Origin: Rhodocyclaceae bacterium
GTDB lineage: Bacteria; Pseudomonadota; Gammaproteobacteria; Burkholderiales; Rhodocyclaceae
Assembly: GCA_016791105.1 (NCBI GenBank)
Contig: JAEUNM010000009.1
Location: forward strand, 1-48,706
Length of the DNA: 48,706 nucleotides
Direction: 5' to 3'
Below, one piece after another: positions 28,474-37,836 of the stretch. The translations under genes and the position numbers were made by a program. How positions within the stretch are numbered: the first letter of the stretch is position 1; each line of letters starts with the position of its first letter. The notes below the pieces were generated by a model. The model ran no database searches. It worked only from the letters and a program-made list of their open reading frames with translations, and was not told where the DNA came from.

Positions 28474-28748
28474 GCCCAGGTGCGCCGTGGCGGGTCAAGG
28501 CGATGTCGGTGCTGCCGGCGTACCAGCTCGCGATCACATTTCAAGACGGGCAGTCCGGCATCGTCGACTGCTCCCGGATAGTTGGGGCCGCCGATCCCGG
28601 GATCTTTGCCCCGTTGGCAAACGCGGATTTTTTCGCACAGGCCAGATTGGAACTCGGCGCAATTACCTGGCCAAACGGCGCCGATCTCGATCCATTGTGG
28701 GCTTACGAGGAGGTAACGTCCAAAAAACTGTGGTCTGTCCCCTTTTAA
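28428..28748 (+). CDS. DUF2442 protein
   Basis: The 106-residue product has a variable N-terminus (residues 1-25) followed by the DUF2442 core: WRVKAMSVLPAYQLAITFQDG, then GIVDCSRI, and FFAQARLELGAITWPNGADLDP near the C-terminus. It overlaps the DUF4160 gene by 46 bases in a different frame. Its last codons run into a junction motif (TGTGGTCTGTCCCC), so the final five or so residues are probably not native and the original end may have been replaced. The function is unknown. A DNA-binding or antitoxin role is sometimes assumed for the family. Confidence 0.82.
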   Translation: MSAQTASTENSASGISPGAPWRVKAMSVLPAYQLAITFQDGQSGIVDCSRIVGAADPGIFAPLANADFFAQARLELGAITWPNGADLDPLWAYEEVTSKKLWSVPF

Positions 28749-28764
28749 CTGTCCCCTTTTAACT
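28729..28764 (+). repeat. Junction motif with tandem TGTCCCCTTTTAAC
   Basis: TGTGGTCTGTCCCCTTTTAAC is followed by a second TGTCCCCTTTTAAC. It overlaps the end of the DUF2442 gene and supplies its stop codon. It corresponds to the minus-strand TGTCCCC/TATTATTTCC motifs at 26808 and 27188. Confidence 0.6.
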
Positions 28765-28864
28765 GCTCTGCGCGATTCCTCGGACGGGACGTCCGCGCCG
28801 CCAGAGTACCTTGGTCGGGATGACGAAAGCCCCCCCAAAAATGGACCGGCAAGGCGTTGAATTT

Positions 28865-28894
28865 GTTGGGGTTCGCAAGCCCACCCCAAGCTAC
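28865..28894 (-). repeat. REP-like palindrome, copy B
   Basis: On the minus strand it reads GTAGCTTGGGGTGGGCTTGC and continues to an inverted ACCCCAAC arm. It sits only four bases from the left border of the right long direct repeat, so the duplicated oxygenase fragment ends at a REP. Confidence 0.75.
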
Positions 28895-28898
28895 GGCA

Positions 28899-29055
28899 GC
28901 TTTGCCTGCTGCGGCAGAACAGGAAAGGCGAGCGGCCCGACGCCGTCGATCTCGACCGGCGGCATGAACATTTCGCGCCGCCCGGCATGATAAAAATCGC
29001 CGGGCCGGCATACTGAGCGCAGGATTTCCGGCAATTGAGCGTATTTCGGATGCAT
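28899..29055 (-). pseudogene. 5' fragment of the 2OG-Fe(II) oxygenase gene
   Basis: The minus strand encodes about 52 N-terminal residues of the oxygenase, beginning MHPKYAQLPEILRSV and running to FPVLPQQAK, with three differences from the intact gene at 22879-25119. It then meets the REP-like element and stops being homologous. It lies directly downstream of the intact acetyltransferase gene, in the position the full gene would have occupied. Confidence 0.85.
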
Positions 29056-29419
29056 GGATGGCGTGTCCGGAATAAGGACAAGTTCTGCATCGAAGCGCGA
29101 ATACTGCTGGCGCGACACATGCGCCGCGTCGCCACGGTGCACGGCGAAACCTGCACCCTACGCGCAATTTACCGGAAAGAAGGATGTACGCAGCGCGCGG
29201 CGCCGTGTGTGAGCCATTTGGCCGCCGCAAGCATGTCGAGGCTCGCGCCGTTCAGCTCTCGCCTGAACGGGACTCCGACCTGGGTATCACCTTCAGCGCC
29301 GACTTGATGACGCGTCCGGCAATTTCGCGTCCCGCGCGCCAGGCGCCGGTGAGGTGGCGCGGATTGTAGGCGACGATGCCCCAGCGCTCGCGACGGTGCG
29401 TCATCCAGGTGGTTTTGTA
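28899..29419. repeat. Long direct repeat, right copy (about 520 bp)
   Basis: This is the right copy of the repeat at 24963-25482. It is continuous with the complete acetyltransferase gene on its right and truncates the oxygenase gene on its left, the reverse of the left copy. Confidence 0.9.
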
Positions 29420-31396
29420 GGGGTCGTCGCCGATGTAATAGTCCACCTCGTGCACCTTTTCGCGGTCGATGGCAAGCTCCATCAGGTGCGCCGTCAATAG
29501 CGTGCCGGGCGAGAAGGCGGCGTAAGCCTCATCGAAGCCAACCTTGTAAATGCCGGCCTTGCCGTGATTGAACACCCAGATTTGCGCGGCCACGGGTTTG
29601 TCGCGCAGCCACGCGATGCCCAAGCGCAGACGCCCGGTTTGCGCCAGCATGCGTACCAGGCCGGGAATGAATTCAGGATGCGGCTCAGCCAATTTCCAGC
29701 TCGCCGCATAGACGGACTTATATGCTTCCAGCCCGGCTTCGAGGCGGTCGCCGCCGGATATGACTTCCAGCCAGCCGCCCTCGGCCAGGAATTTGCGGCC
29801 GCGGCGCTGTATGGTGTGGCGCACCTTGGCGTCGCGCGAATCGAAATATGCCTGATAGTTCCCGGTTACCGGCAGGTACCAGTTGCCGAAGCCAAAATAA
29901 CCGAACGTCACCCAGCCAGATGCCTGTAGCGCGGTGCGCAAGGCGGCCGTCGCATAACTTGCCGGGTCCAGCGGCGCAAACCGCATTTCGGCTAGCGACG
30001 GGCGCTCGGCCATGATTTGCTCGATTACCGCGCGCACGTCGCGCACGCTGGTGCTGGGCCCGAATATCGGTTCAAACAGCGTGGTGTAATAGGTGCCAAA
30101 TCCTTTCGCCTCGCGCGCCGCCGTATCGTCCGATAGAACCATGGGCAGCGCCACGAGCGGGCGGCCTTCGGTACTGCTCACGAATAGTTTCGGCTGTTCC
30201 TGCTCGAATTTGTAGGTGGAGGCCAGATTCTCGAACCAGGGCCAGCCCAGATCGAATGCGCGCCGCTCGGCCTGATCGAATAATTTGCGTACCGGCGCCT
30301 GCAGCTCGGTGTCGGCAATCGCCTGCGCTTCGACGGTGCGTTCGCGCCCGTCGGCGTCGTCAACTTTTTTCAGATGACGCGAGGCACATTTGGCCAATTC
30401 CCGCAGCACCAGAACGGCATCGCTGCGGTAGCGCGTCTGATGCATGATGGTCCGGTTGTGCGTGGCCCATTCGTGCTGGTCCAGGGTTGCGTTGGTATAA
30501 AACTCTATGCTGCCGCCCGGCACGCGCCGGAACGCGTCCTTGATCACGTCGTGCAGCAGCAGGCGCCCTGGCGCGAACTGCGACAGTTCCTGGTCGTAGG
30601 AGGTTTTCAGCATGATGAACAGGTGTTCGTCATGCACCACGAGGCGTGACGCGGCGAGCCTGTCGTCCAGCCACATTTCATACACCTTGGCGTTGCCGGT
30701 CGCAGCAAAGGTGGCCAGCAGCTCGGCGTAAAAGCGTCCCTGGTCGTTATCCGGCAGAACTGCCGTGCCCTGTTCGAATTTCCAGCCGGCCTGCTCCAGG
30801 CGCCCGTAGCGCGCCACGGCATCGGCCATTTGTTCTGCCGCCTCGATGCAAACGTAACGCACTTGATGATTGGCCTGGGCGATGCGATTGCCGTAGCGCC
30901 GAATGTTCTGGATCAGTTTGCGCGGGCGGCTTTCCCAGTAATCGTCGAACTTGCCGGAAAGTGAAATGCTGATCGTGGTGGCATGCGGAATGGCTTGCTG
31001 GGCCGGCGCAAGACCATCGGTAATGCGCGAAAAAAGGGGGTCCTGGCCGAGAAAATCGAACTGCACGGTCCATGCCGGGGCGGCCGCGACAATGCCGTCC
31101 ACCGACTGGATGTTTTGCACGAACACCGGCGACGCCGGTAATTGCGAAGGATAAAAGCTGGTCCATCCGCTCCGCTTGCCGGTAACGAGCAGGCACATTT
31201 CCTTTTGCCCCTGCTCGCCTTCCTTGAAAAACAGGCGCTCGCGGCCGCTGCCGAAATATTTGAGCAGCAGGTTGATGAAGCGGCTGTCGAACAGTGGGTG
31301 ACCATTGAAATAATGTCGATTGCACTGGTCCCAGCTTGCCGCGTGTTCGCCCAGGCCATTAGTCACCGCGCAGCCGGCCCATGCGCCGCCGCTCAT
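29252..31396 (-). CDS. Double GNAT (FemAB/CelD-like) acyltransferase
   Basis: The 714-residue protein contains two copies of an Acetyltransf_6/BioF2-like GNAT domain. One lies around residues 150-340 (FDDYWESRPRKLIQNIRRYGNR through GRLLLHDVIKDAFRR, ending at IEFYTNATLDQHEW). The other lies around 530-690 (YFDSRDAKVRHTIQRRGRKF through FSPGTLLTAHLMELA, ending at VDYYIGDDPYK). Such proteins transfer acyl or aminoacyl groups in envelope or polysaccharide synthesis. The ATG at 31396 overlaps the aminotransferase stop by four bases, so the two are translationally coupled. Codons before it lie inside the aminotransferase gene. The last 55 codons are duplicated at 25315-25482. The substrate is unknown. 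Confidence 0.85.
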   Translation of the reverse strand: MSGGAWAGCAVTNGLGEHAASWDQCNRHYFNGHPLFDSRFINLLLKYFGSGRERLFFKEGEQGQKEMCLLVTGKRSGWTSFYPSQLPASPVFVQNIQSVDGIVAAAPAWTVQFDFLGQDPLFSRITDGLAPAQQAIPHATTISISLSGKFDDYWESRPRKLIQNIRRYGNRIAQANHQVRYVCIEAAEQMADAVARYGRLEQAGWKFEQGTAVLPDNDQGRFYAELLATFAATGNAKVYEMWLDDRLAASRLVVHDEHLFIMLKTSYDQELSQFAPGRLLLHDVIKDAFRRVPGGSIEFYTNATLDQHEWATHNRTIMHQTRYRSDAVLVLRELAKCASRHLKKVDDADGRERTVEAQAIADTELQAPVRKLFDQAERRAFDLGWPWFENLASTYKFEQEQPKLFVSSTEGRPLVALPMVLSDDTAAREAKGFGTYYTTLFEPIFGPSTSVRDVRAVIEQIMAERPSLAEMRFAPLDPASYATAALRTALQASGWVTFGYFGFGNWYLPVTGNYQAYFDSRDAKVRHTIQRRGRKFLAEGGWLEVISGGDRLEAGLEAYKSVYAASWKLAEPHPEFIPGLVRMLAQTGRLRLGIAWLRDKPVAAQIWVFNHGKAGIYKVGFDEAYAAFSPGTLLTAHLMELAIDREKVHEVDYYIGDDPYKTTWMTHRRERWGIVAYNPRHLTGAWRAGREIAGRVIKSALKVIPRSESRSGES

Positions 31397-32583
31397 AGAT
31401 CTGCCTCCGCCGCACCAAGTACCCGCCCGATCACGGCAGTCATCCAGGTCATTTCGCGCTCGCTCAAGTCCTGGTGGCAGGGTAGATGTATCAGACCAAG
31501 GCGATAGGCCATGGAAGTTTCGCAGCCGGAAACCGCCATGTTGTCCCACCGCCATACAGGCACTCCGGCCCGCTTGAGGCGAAAAAAATCCGGCATGGGG
31601 TATTTCAACAGCAGGGGGAACATGTAGGGCACGACTCCTTCCCGCAATTCCGGAAACAATGCTGAAGCTCGCGGAAGCTTGCGCGTCTGTTCGAGCCAGT
31701 GCAGGTAATGCTTGCGGCGGGCCTGCGCGATGCGGTCGGCACTGCTGACGGCAGCAACCCAGCGCGACAGGCGTGAACCTCGACGTTTTTCCAGCCTGCC
31801 GGCGTAAGTGGGTGATATGGTAGCGGGCGGCTCGCTGTACGGGTCGTGCGGATCGAGTACAACCGGCGCATATCGTCCAGGCAGTTCCAGCACTTCCGCA
31901 CCACTGCTGCAGGCCCCCCGCACGATGCCCATGCCGATTTGCAGCGTTTCCTTGAGCGTGCGCCCAGCCAGCGAGGGCGGGGTTTCCTGATTCGGCAGGA
32001 TCAGAACGCCCCCTTCCACGCTAGGACAAAATTTGTACGGGCTGGCAATGACATAGCGCCCTGCCCGGCCCAGTCCGGAATTTTCAATGGGCCGATAATA
32101 GGCATGGGAACAATCTTCAATCAGCGCAATGTCGCGCGCTGCGCACCAGGCCTGCAATGCAGCGATTTGCCGCGGAAAGCCGAAATAATGTACGACCAGC
32201 AAAGCCCGCACGGGTAGCGTACAGGCCGCTACTGCACTTTCGATCGTGGCCGGGTTCGCATGCAAATCCGCGCCCACAGGGTAGAGCAGCGCATCGGCAC
32301 CCAGTGCCAACACGGGATCGAGCATGTTGCGGCAATGGTAGGACGGTACCAGCACCACCGCACCGGGCCCGACAGCCAGCCTGCGCAGAGCCTCGAATAA
32401 TGCATAGCGGGCACGGGAATAAAAAACCGCACGCGCGCCGCTCGTTATGGGCTCGTAAGCGTGACTTCTGGAGCAAGCGAGCGATTTGCCCAGCCGCTTC
32501 GGCAACACCGGAACACTCGGCACGGGGAAACCATAAGGCACCGGGTCGAACACGCGGTAAAACGTTTCGCTCAACAAGCTCAC
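31393..32583 (-). CDS. DegT/DnrJ/EryC1-type PLP aminotransferase
   Basis: This fold-type I aminotransferase of the sugar-aminotransferase group has 396 residues. The PLP-binding lysine lies in ASPYKFCPSVEGG (near residue 190), and the preceding aspartate and histidine are in LIEDCSHAYY. ALFEALRRLAVGPGAVVLVPSYHC is the usual cofactor-phosphate region. I chose the GTG at 32583, which has GGAG eight bases upstream. An ATG eight codons earlier lacks one. Family members make amino sugars for surface glycans or modify amino compounds. Coupling to the acyltransferase suggests that the amino group it installs is then acylated, which is inference. Confidence 0.85.
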   Translation of the reverse strand: MSLLSETFYRVFDPVPYGFPVPSVPVLPKRLGKSLACSRSHAYEPITSGARAVFYSRARYALFEALRRLAVGPGAVVLVPSYHCRNMLDPVLALGADALLYPVGADLHANPATIESAVAACTLPVRALLVVHYFGFPRQIAALQAWCAARDIALIEDCSHAYYRPIENSGLGRAGRYVIASPYKFCPSVEGGVLILPNQETPPSLAGRTLKETLQIGMGIVRGACSSGAEVLELPGRYAPVVLDPHDPYSEPPATISPTYAGRLEKRRGSRLSRWVAAVSSADRIAQARRKHYLHWLEQTRKLPRASALFPELREGVVPYMFPLLLKYPMPDFFRLKRAGVPVWRWDNMAVSGCETSMAYRLGLIHLPCHQDLSEREMTWMTAVIGRVLGAAEADL

Positions 32584-32767
32584 GACCGCTGCTCCACGAG
32601 CCGGCATGACCGCGGCGACGCCGCACCAACCGGGGAAGTGCCTGATGCAGACTGTGCATTCCACAGCTTGCCGGACAGCGCGCCGCTGTCGAAAAGTACT
32701 GCACGCTGGGGTACTAAAACCAGCATTCGAACGTCTCTTCCAGGCGGGACTAAAGCACGTCCCGACC

Positions 32768-34588
32768 TCACTCCACCGTTACCGACTTGGCCAGATTGCG
32801 CGGCTTGTCCACATCCGTGCCCTTCACCAGCGCGGCATGGTAGGCCAATAGTTGCAGCGGCACGACGTGCAGCACCGGCGACAGATGTCCGTAATGCTCC
32901 GGCATGGACAATATGTGCAAGGCCGGCGACTCCGGTATTTCGCAGCCCTGGTCGGCGAATACGTATAGTTCGCCGCCGCGCGCGCGCACTTCCTGCAGAT
33001 TGGATTTGAGCTTTTCCAGCAGCGCATCATTGGGCGCCACGGCAATGACCGGCATGTCCTTATCCACCAGCGCCAGCGGGCCGTGCTTCAGTTCGCCGGC
33101 AGGGTAAGCTTCAGCGTGTATGTAGGAAATTTCCTTGAGCTTCAGCGCCCCTTCCAGCGCGATCGGATAGTGCCTGCCGCGGCCCAGGAACAGCGAGTGC
33201 TGCTTCATGGCGAAGCGCTGCGCCCATTCTTCGATTTGCGGTTCGAGCTCGAGCACGCGGCCGACTGCCAGCGGCAGGTGGCGCAGCGCGGTCAGTTGTT
33301 CGGCTTCGGCGTCCGCGTTCAGGTGGCCATTCAGTTTGGCCAGCACCAGCGTGAGCAAATACAGCGCGGCGAGCTGAGTCGTAAACGCCTTGGTCGAGGC
33401 GACGCCAATCTCCGGGCCGGCGCGAGTCAGAAAGCGCAATTTGGCGGCGCGCACGATGGCAGACTCGGCCACGTTGCAGATTGCCAGCGTGGTGGTTTGG
33501 CCCAGTGCGGCGGCATGCTTGAGGGCAGCCAGGGTGTCCGCCGTTTCGCCCGACTGCGAAATGGCGATCACCAGGGTATCCGGGTCGGACACCGACTTGC
33601 GATAGCGGTATTCGCTGGCAATTTCGACCGTGCAGGGCAGGCCGGCCAAATCTTCTATCCAGTAGCGCGATACCAGGCCGGCGTGGTAGCTGGTGCCGCA
33701 GGCAAGCAGCAATACGCGCTTTACCTTGGGCAATAGCTCCGCTGCTTCGGCGCCGAACAATTGTGGCGACACGGTGCGCGCGGTGCCCAGCAGTTCCAGC
33801 GTATTGGCGAGCGCGGTGGGCTGCTCGAAAATTTCCTTCTGCATGTAGTGGCGGAATTTGCCCAGTTCCACGGCGTCCGCGGACAGGCTGCTCACCTGCA
33901 CGGCGCGTTCCACCGGGCTGCCATCGACGCGCTCCAGCGTATAGCCGTCGCGGCGCAATTCGGCCATGTCGCCATCTTCCAGGTAAATCATGTTGCGCGT
34001 GACCTGCAACAGGGCGGAGGCATCGGAAGCGGCGTAATTGCCGTCCTCGCCCACCCCCAGCACCAGCGGCGAGCCGTAGCGCGCCACGATGATGCGATCC
34101 GGTGCGCTTTCCGCCACGATGGCCACCGCATAGGCGCCGATCAGGCGGCGGCAGGTCTGCTGCACCGCGCACTTCAGATCGGGCGTGGTTTTCAGCTCTT
34201 CCTGCACCAGGTGGCCGATCACTTCGGTGTCGGTGTCGGAGGTGAATTCGTAGCCCAGCCCGCGCAATTCGGCGCGCAGTTCTTCGTAATTTTCGATGAT
34301 GCCGTTATGCACCACGGCAAGGCCGGCGCTCACGTGCGGGTGGGCATTGCGCTCGGACGGGACGCCATGGGTGGCCCAGCGCGTGTGCGCAACCCCCAGC
34401 GGCGCCTCCAGCCCGGCGCTGGCGGCCGACAGTTCGGCGACCCGGCCCACCGAGCGCAGGCGCTTCAGGCCGTCATGGACGACGGCCAGGCCGGCCGAAT
34501 CGTAGCCGCGGTATTCGAGCTTGCGCAGGCCCTCGATCAGGACAGGTACGATATTGCGATTGGACAGAGCGGCGACGATTCCACACAT
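32768..34588 (-). CDS. glmS: Glutamine-fructose-6-phosphate aminotransferase (isomerising)
   Basis: GlmS makes glucosamine 6-phosphate from fructose 6-phosphate and glutamine, the entry to UDP-GlcNAc. The N-terminal cysteine nucleophile follows the initiator ([11 protein letters not shown]), with [14 protein letters not shown] and the glutaminase block [13 protein letters not shown]. Two SIS domains (about residues 285-425 and 455-590) contain [21 protein letters not shown], and the C-terminal KSVTVE end. The frame extends 30 codons upstream, but the enzyme must start at MCG, so 34588 is the start, giving 606 residues. It lies downstream of glmU on the same strand. I saw no glmS ribozyme in the 170-base gap. 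Confidence 0.98.
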   Translation of the reverse strand: MCGIVAALSNRNIVPVLIEGLRKLEYRGYDSAGLAVVHDGLKRLRSVGRVAELSAASAGLEAPLGVAHTRWATHGVPSERNAHPHVSAGLAVVHNGIIENYEELRAELRGLGYEFTSDTDTEVIGHLVQEELKTTPDLKCAVQQTCRRLIGAYAVAIVAESAPDRIIVARYGSPLVLGVGEDGNYAASDASALLQVTRNMIYLEDGDMAELRRDGYTLERVDGSPVERAVQVSSLSADAVELGKFRHYMQKEIFEQPTALANTLELLGTARTVSPQLFGAEAAELLPKVKRVLLLACGTSYHAGLVSRYWIEDLAGLPCTVEIASEYRYRKSVSDPDTLVIAISQSGETADTLAALKHAAALGQTTTLAICNVAESAIVRAAKLRFLTRAGPEIGVASTKAFTTQLAALYLLTLVLAKLNGHLNADAEAEQLTALRHLPLAVGRVLELEPQIEEWAQRFAMKQHSLFLGRGRHYPIALEGALKLKEISYIHAEAYPAGELKHGPLALVDKDMPVIAVAPNDALLEKLKSNLQEVRARGGELYVFADQGCEIPESPALHILSMPEHYGHLSPVLHVVPLQLLAYHAALVKGTDVDKPRNLAKSVTVE

Positions 34589-34758
34589 GACTTTTCCCGG
34601 TTGCGGCGCACGGCCGCGATTCGTGGCGGTTGATGTTGCGCGGCGCGGGCTGGGCCGGGCCGCCGGTCGATTCGACACCCGGCGGCATGCCGGGCGCGGT
34701 ATTAGCTATCGGGGTTATCGGGCGCAGCGGCGCCCGGCTTGAATGCCGCGGCGCGGCA

Positions 34759-36123
34759 TCACTTCTTGACGCCTTTCACGGGCCGCTTCCAGTTCTCCAG
34801 CGTGACCTGGCGCGCACGCGACAGCGTGAGCTTGTCGGCCGGCGCTTCCTGAGTAAGCGTCGTACCGGCACCCAGGGTGGCTCCGCGCTTCACCGTAACC
34901 GGGGCCACGAGTTGGGTATCCGAGCCGATGAAGGCATCATCTTCGATCACGGTACGGTATTTATTGGCGCCGTCATAGTTACAGGTGATCGTACCGGCAC
35001 CGACATTGACGTTGCTGCCTATCGTGGCATCGCCCAGATAAGCCAGATGGTTGGCTTTGGAGCGCGCCGCCACGACGGTATTTTTTAGTTCGACGAAATT
35101 GCCGACGTGCACATCTTCGGCCAGGCGGGTGCCCGGCCGCAGGCGCGCATAAGGACCGATCTGGCACAGGGCGCCGACCTCGGCGTCGTCCAGCACGGAA
35201 TATGCCAGCAGGCGCGCGCCGCTACCGATGCGGCTATCCTTGATCTGGCAATAGGGGCCGATGCGCGCGCCGTCGGCAATTTCGACACGGCCTTCGAATA
35301 CGCAACCGACGTCGATTTCCACGTCGCGCCCGCAAATCAGTTCGCCGCGCAGGTCCAGCCGCTCGGGGTCGCGCAGCGTGACGCCGCCCTGCATGAGCCG
35401 GCGCGCCTGGTCACGCTGGTAAGTGCGTTCCAGTTCCGCGAGCTGGATTTTGTCATTGACGCCCAAGGTTTCCCAGGCTTCGTCGGGGGCCGCCGTCACC
35501 ACCTCGACGTTTTCCGCGACCGCCAGAGCGACGATGTCGGTGAGGTAGTACTCGCCTTGCGCGTTGTCGTTCTTCAGGCTGTTCAGCCAGCGCTCCAGTT
35601 GGCGCGCCGGTATGGCCATGATGCCGGTGTTGACCTCGCGCAGCGCGCGCTCGGCCTCGCTCGCGTCCTTGTGCTCGACGATGCGTTGCACGCGGCCTTG
35701 CGCGTCGCGCACGATGCGGCCATAACCGGCCGGGTTTTCAAGCTCCACCGTCAGAATGGCAAGCCGTTCCGAACCCGCCGCGGCGGCCAGACGCTGCAGC
35801 GTACTGGCGCGTAGCAGTGGCACGTCGCCATACAGCACCAGCACACTGCCCTCGGCACTTAGTGCCGGCACGGCCTGCGCAACCGCATGGCCGGTACCCA
35901 GTTGCGGTTCCTGCACGGCCCAGGCGCAATCGAGCCCTGGAAACGCAGCGCGCACGGCTTCCCCACCGTGGCCGATCACCACACACAGGCGCGTCGGCGA
36001 CAGCGCGCGCGCCGCGGTGACGACATGGCCCAATAGAGGCAACCCGGCCAGCGGTTGCAGCACTTTCGGCAGGCGTGAATTCATACGCTTGCCTTGGCCT
36101 GCAGCAAGAATGACGACTTGCAT
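34759..36123 (-). CDS. glmU: Bifunctional UDP-GlcNAc pyrophosphorylase/GlcN-1-P acetyltransferase
   Basis: GlmU acetylates glucosamine 1-phosphate and couples it to UTP. The N-terminal uridyltransferase carries [17 protein letters not shown] (residues 6-22) and VLYGDVPLL. The C-terminal half is a left-handed beta helix of hexapeptide repeats, with the acetyltransferase residues in [13 protein letters not shown] and [11 protein letters not shown]. The start is the ATG at 36123, giving [11 protein letters not shown] and 454 residues. The open frame before it is hydrophobic and not conserved. glmU followed by glmS is a common bacterial pair. Confidence 0.98.
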   Translation of the reverse strand: MQVVILAAGQGKRMNSRLPKVLQPLAGLPLLGHVVTAARALSPTRLCVVIGHGGEAVRAAFPGLDCAWAVQEPQLGTGHAVAQAVPALSAEGSVLVLYGDVPLLRASTLQRLAAAAGSERLAILTVELENPAGYGRIVRDAQGRVQRIVEHKDASEAERALREVNTGIMAIPARQLERWLNSLKNDNAQGEYYLTDIVALAVAENVEVVTAAPDEAWETLGVNDKIQLAELERTYQRDQARRLMQGGVTLRDPERLDLRGELICGRDVEIDVGCVFEGRVEIADGARIGPYCQIKDSRIGSGARLLAYSVLDDAEVGALCQIGPYARLRPGTRLAEDVHVGNFVELKNTVVAARSKANHLAYLGDATIGSNVNVGAGTITCNYDGANKYRTVIEDDAFIGSDTQLVAPVTVKRGATLGAGTTLTQEAPADKLTLSRARQVTLENWKRPVKGVKK

Positions 36124-36309
36124 GGATGAAATGGAGTCTGAAAAAACCAGAAGGAAGAAAGGGAACGGAAAGCCCCGCAGATAGCGGAACATTTTGAAAC
36201 AAAGATTTTATCATCGCCCCGGGGCGGGCACCTGCGCAGAATGTCGCGCCGGACTGAAGACGGCTTGGAATCTCGCCGCACCCAGGCGTGCCATTAAGGT
36301 CGATATTTG

Positions 36310-36324
36310 GCACCATACTGGTGC
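36310..36324 (+). promoter_or_regulatory. NtrC-type binding palindrome upstream of urtA
   Basis: GCACCA-TAC-TGGTGC is a perfect inverted repeat matching the known NtrC enhancer pattern. Its end lies about 144 bases upstream of the sigma-54 promoter at 36468, a normal enhancer distance. It fits nitrogen-limitation control of urea uptake. Confidence 0.75.
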
Positions 36325-36467
36325 AAATTGTCGAAAAAAAGCGCGAAACGCCGCCCCAAAAACGTGCGGCAGGACGATCCATAACGGTGCGCGCGCCCCC
36401 GCGCGCCGCCCGAAATTTCCGATTTACTTGTGCCAATTCAGCCGCTTAAGAGCCTGTCTGCGGCACC

Positions 36468-36482
36468 TGGCACGACACTTGC
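36468..36482 (+). promoter_or_regulatory. Sigma-54 promoter of urtABCDE
   Basis: TGGCACGACACTTGC matches the -24/-12 consensus, with GG and GC exactly ten bases apart. Transcription should start about 12 bases later, near 36494, leaving a leader of roughly 50 bases before urtA. Confidence 0.85.
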
Positions 36483-36541
36483 CGAAGCACTGTCACGATG
36501 CGCAATGCATCCTCTTCCACCTACCGTCCCAGGGAGCCCAC

Positions 36542-37798
36542 ATGAAGCGCCGCAGTTTTGTCAAAGCCCTAGCTCTATCCGCTTCAATCGCCGCAATTGG
36601 CGCCACGTCGTTCGCTGCACACGCCGCAGATACCATCAAGGTCGGCATTTTGCATTCTCTTTCCGGAACCATGGCCATTTCGGAAACGGCGCTGAAAGAA
36701 ACGGCGCTCATGACCATAGACGAAATCAATGCCGCCGGCGGCGTAATGGGCAAAAAGCTCGAGCCGGTGGTGGTAGACCCCGCTTCCAACTGGCCGCTGT
36801 TCGCCGAAAAGGCGCGCCAGTTGATCAGCCAGGACAAGGTTGCCGTGGTATTCGGCTGCTGGACCTCGGTGTCGCGCAAGTCGGTACTGCCGGTGTTCAA
36901 GGAACTGAACGGCCTGCTGTTCTACCCGGTGCAGTATGAAGGCGAAGAACTCGAAAAGAACGTGTTCTACACCGGCGCCGCGCCCAATCAGCAAGCCATT
37001 CCGGCGGTCGAATACCTGATGAGCAAGGACGGCGGCAGCGCCAAGCGCTTCGTGCTGCTGGGCACCGATTACGTGTATCCGCGCACCACCAACAAAATTC
37101 TGCGCGCCTTCCTGAAGTCCAAGGGCGTGGCTGAAGCCGACATCATGGAAGACTACACCCCGTTCGGCCACAGCGACTATCAGACCATCATCGCCAAAAT
37201 CAAGAAATTCGCCTCGGAAGGCAAAAAAACCGCGGTCATTTCCACTATCAACGGCGACTCCAACGTGCCCTTCTACAAAGAACTGGGCAACGCCGGCCTG
37301 AAGGCGACCGACGTACCGGTGGTGGCGTTCTCGGTGGGCGAAGAAGAACTGCGCGGCGTCGATACGAAACCGCTGGTCGGCCACCTGGCGGCGTGGAATT
37401 ACTTCATGTCGCTCAAGAATGCGGAAAACGACGCCTTCGTGAAGAAGTACAAGGACTGGGCGGTCAAAGCCAAGTTGCCGAACGCCGACAAGGTGGTCAC
37501 CAACGATCCGATGGAAGCCACTTACGTGGGCATCCACATGTGGAAACAGGCGGTCGAGAAAGCCAAATCCACGGACACCGACAAGGTGATCGCAGCCATG
37601 GGCGGCCAGACTTACAAAGCGCCGTCCGGCTTCACGCTCACCATGGACAAGACCAACCACCACCTGCACAAGCCCGTATATATCGGCGAAATCCGCGCCG
37701 ACGGCCAGTTCAACGTGGTCTGGAAAACCAAGGAACCGATACGCGCCCAGCCGTGGAGCCCGTTCATCCCGGGCAACGAAAGCAAGCAAAAGCTTTGA
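36542..37798 (+). CDS. urtA: Urea ABC transporter substrate-binding protein
   Basis: UrtA captures urea in the periplasm for the UrtBCDE permease. A signal peptide with a twin-arginine-like start (KRRSFVKALAL) ends at AAHAADT. The mature part is a branched-chain-amino-acid-type binding protein with the UrtA-specific blocks VGILHSLSGTMAISE, VFGCWTSVSRKSVLPVFKE and NGDSNVPFYKEL. The ATG at 36542 has GGGAG just upstream and gives 418 residues. The open frame extends back to 36194 but is non-coding there. It is the first gene of urtABCDE under a sigma-54 promoter, and a terminator follows it. No urease genes are in the window. Confidence 0.96.
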   Translation: MKRRSFVKALALSASIAAIGATSFAAHAADTIKVGILHSLSGTMAISETALKETALMTIDEINAAGGVMGKKLEPVVVDPASNWPLFAEKARQLISQDKVAVVFGCWTSVSRKSVLPVFKELNGLLFYPVQYEGEELEKNVFYTGAAPNQQAIPAVEYLMSKDGGSAKRFVLLGTDYVYPRTTNKILRAFLKSKGVAEADIMEDYTPFGHSDYQTIIAKIKKFASEGKKTAVISTINGDSNVPFYKELGNAGLKATDVPVVAFSVGEEELRGVDTKPLVGHLAAWNYFMSLKNAENDAFVKKYKDWAVKAKLPNADKVVTNDPMEATYVGIHMWKQAVEKAKSTDTDKVIAAMGGQTYKAPSGFTLTMDKTNHHLHKPVYIGEIRADGQFNVVWKTKEPIRAQPWSPFIPGNESKQKL

Positions 37799-37836
37799 TT
37801 TCCGCGTTCAAGCCTGTATCTCCTGTGTGAGCCTCC

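Noticed and set aside
26293..28898. Complete insertion sequence or transposase
   Set aside because: No frame in the mosaic shows DDE, tyrosine or HUH transposase motifs, and no terminal inverted repeats with target duplication were found.
34589..34758. glmS ribozyme before glmS
   Set aside because: I looked for the glmS ribozyme's conserved core and saw none. The element is mainly a Gram-positive feature.
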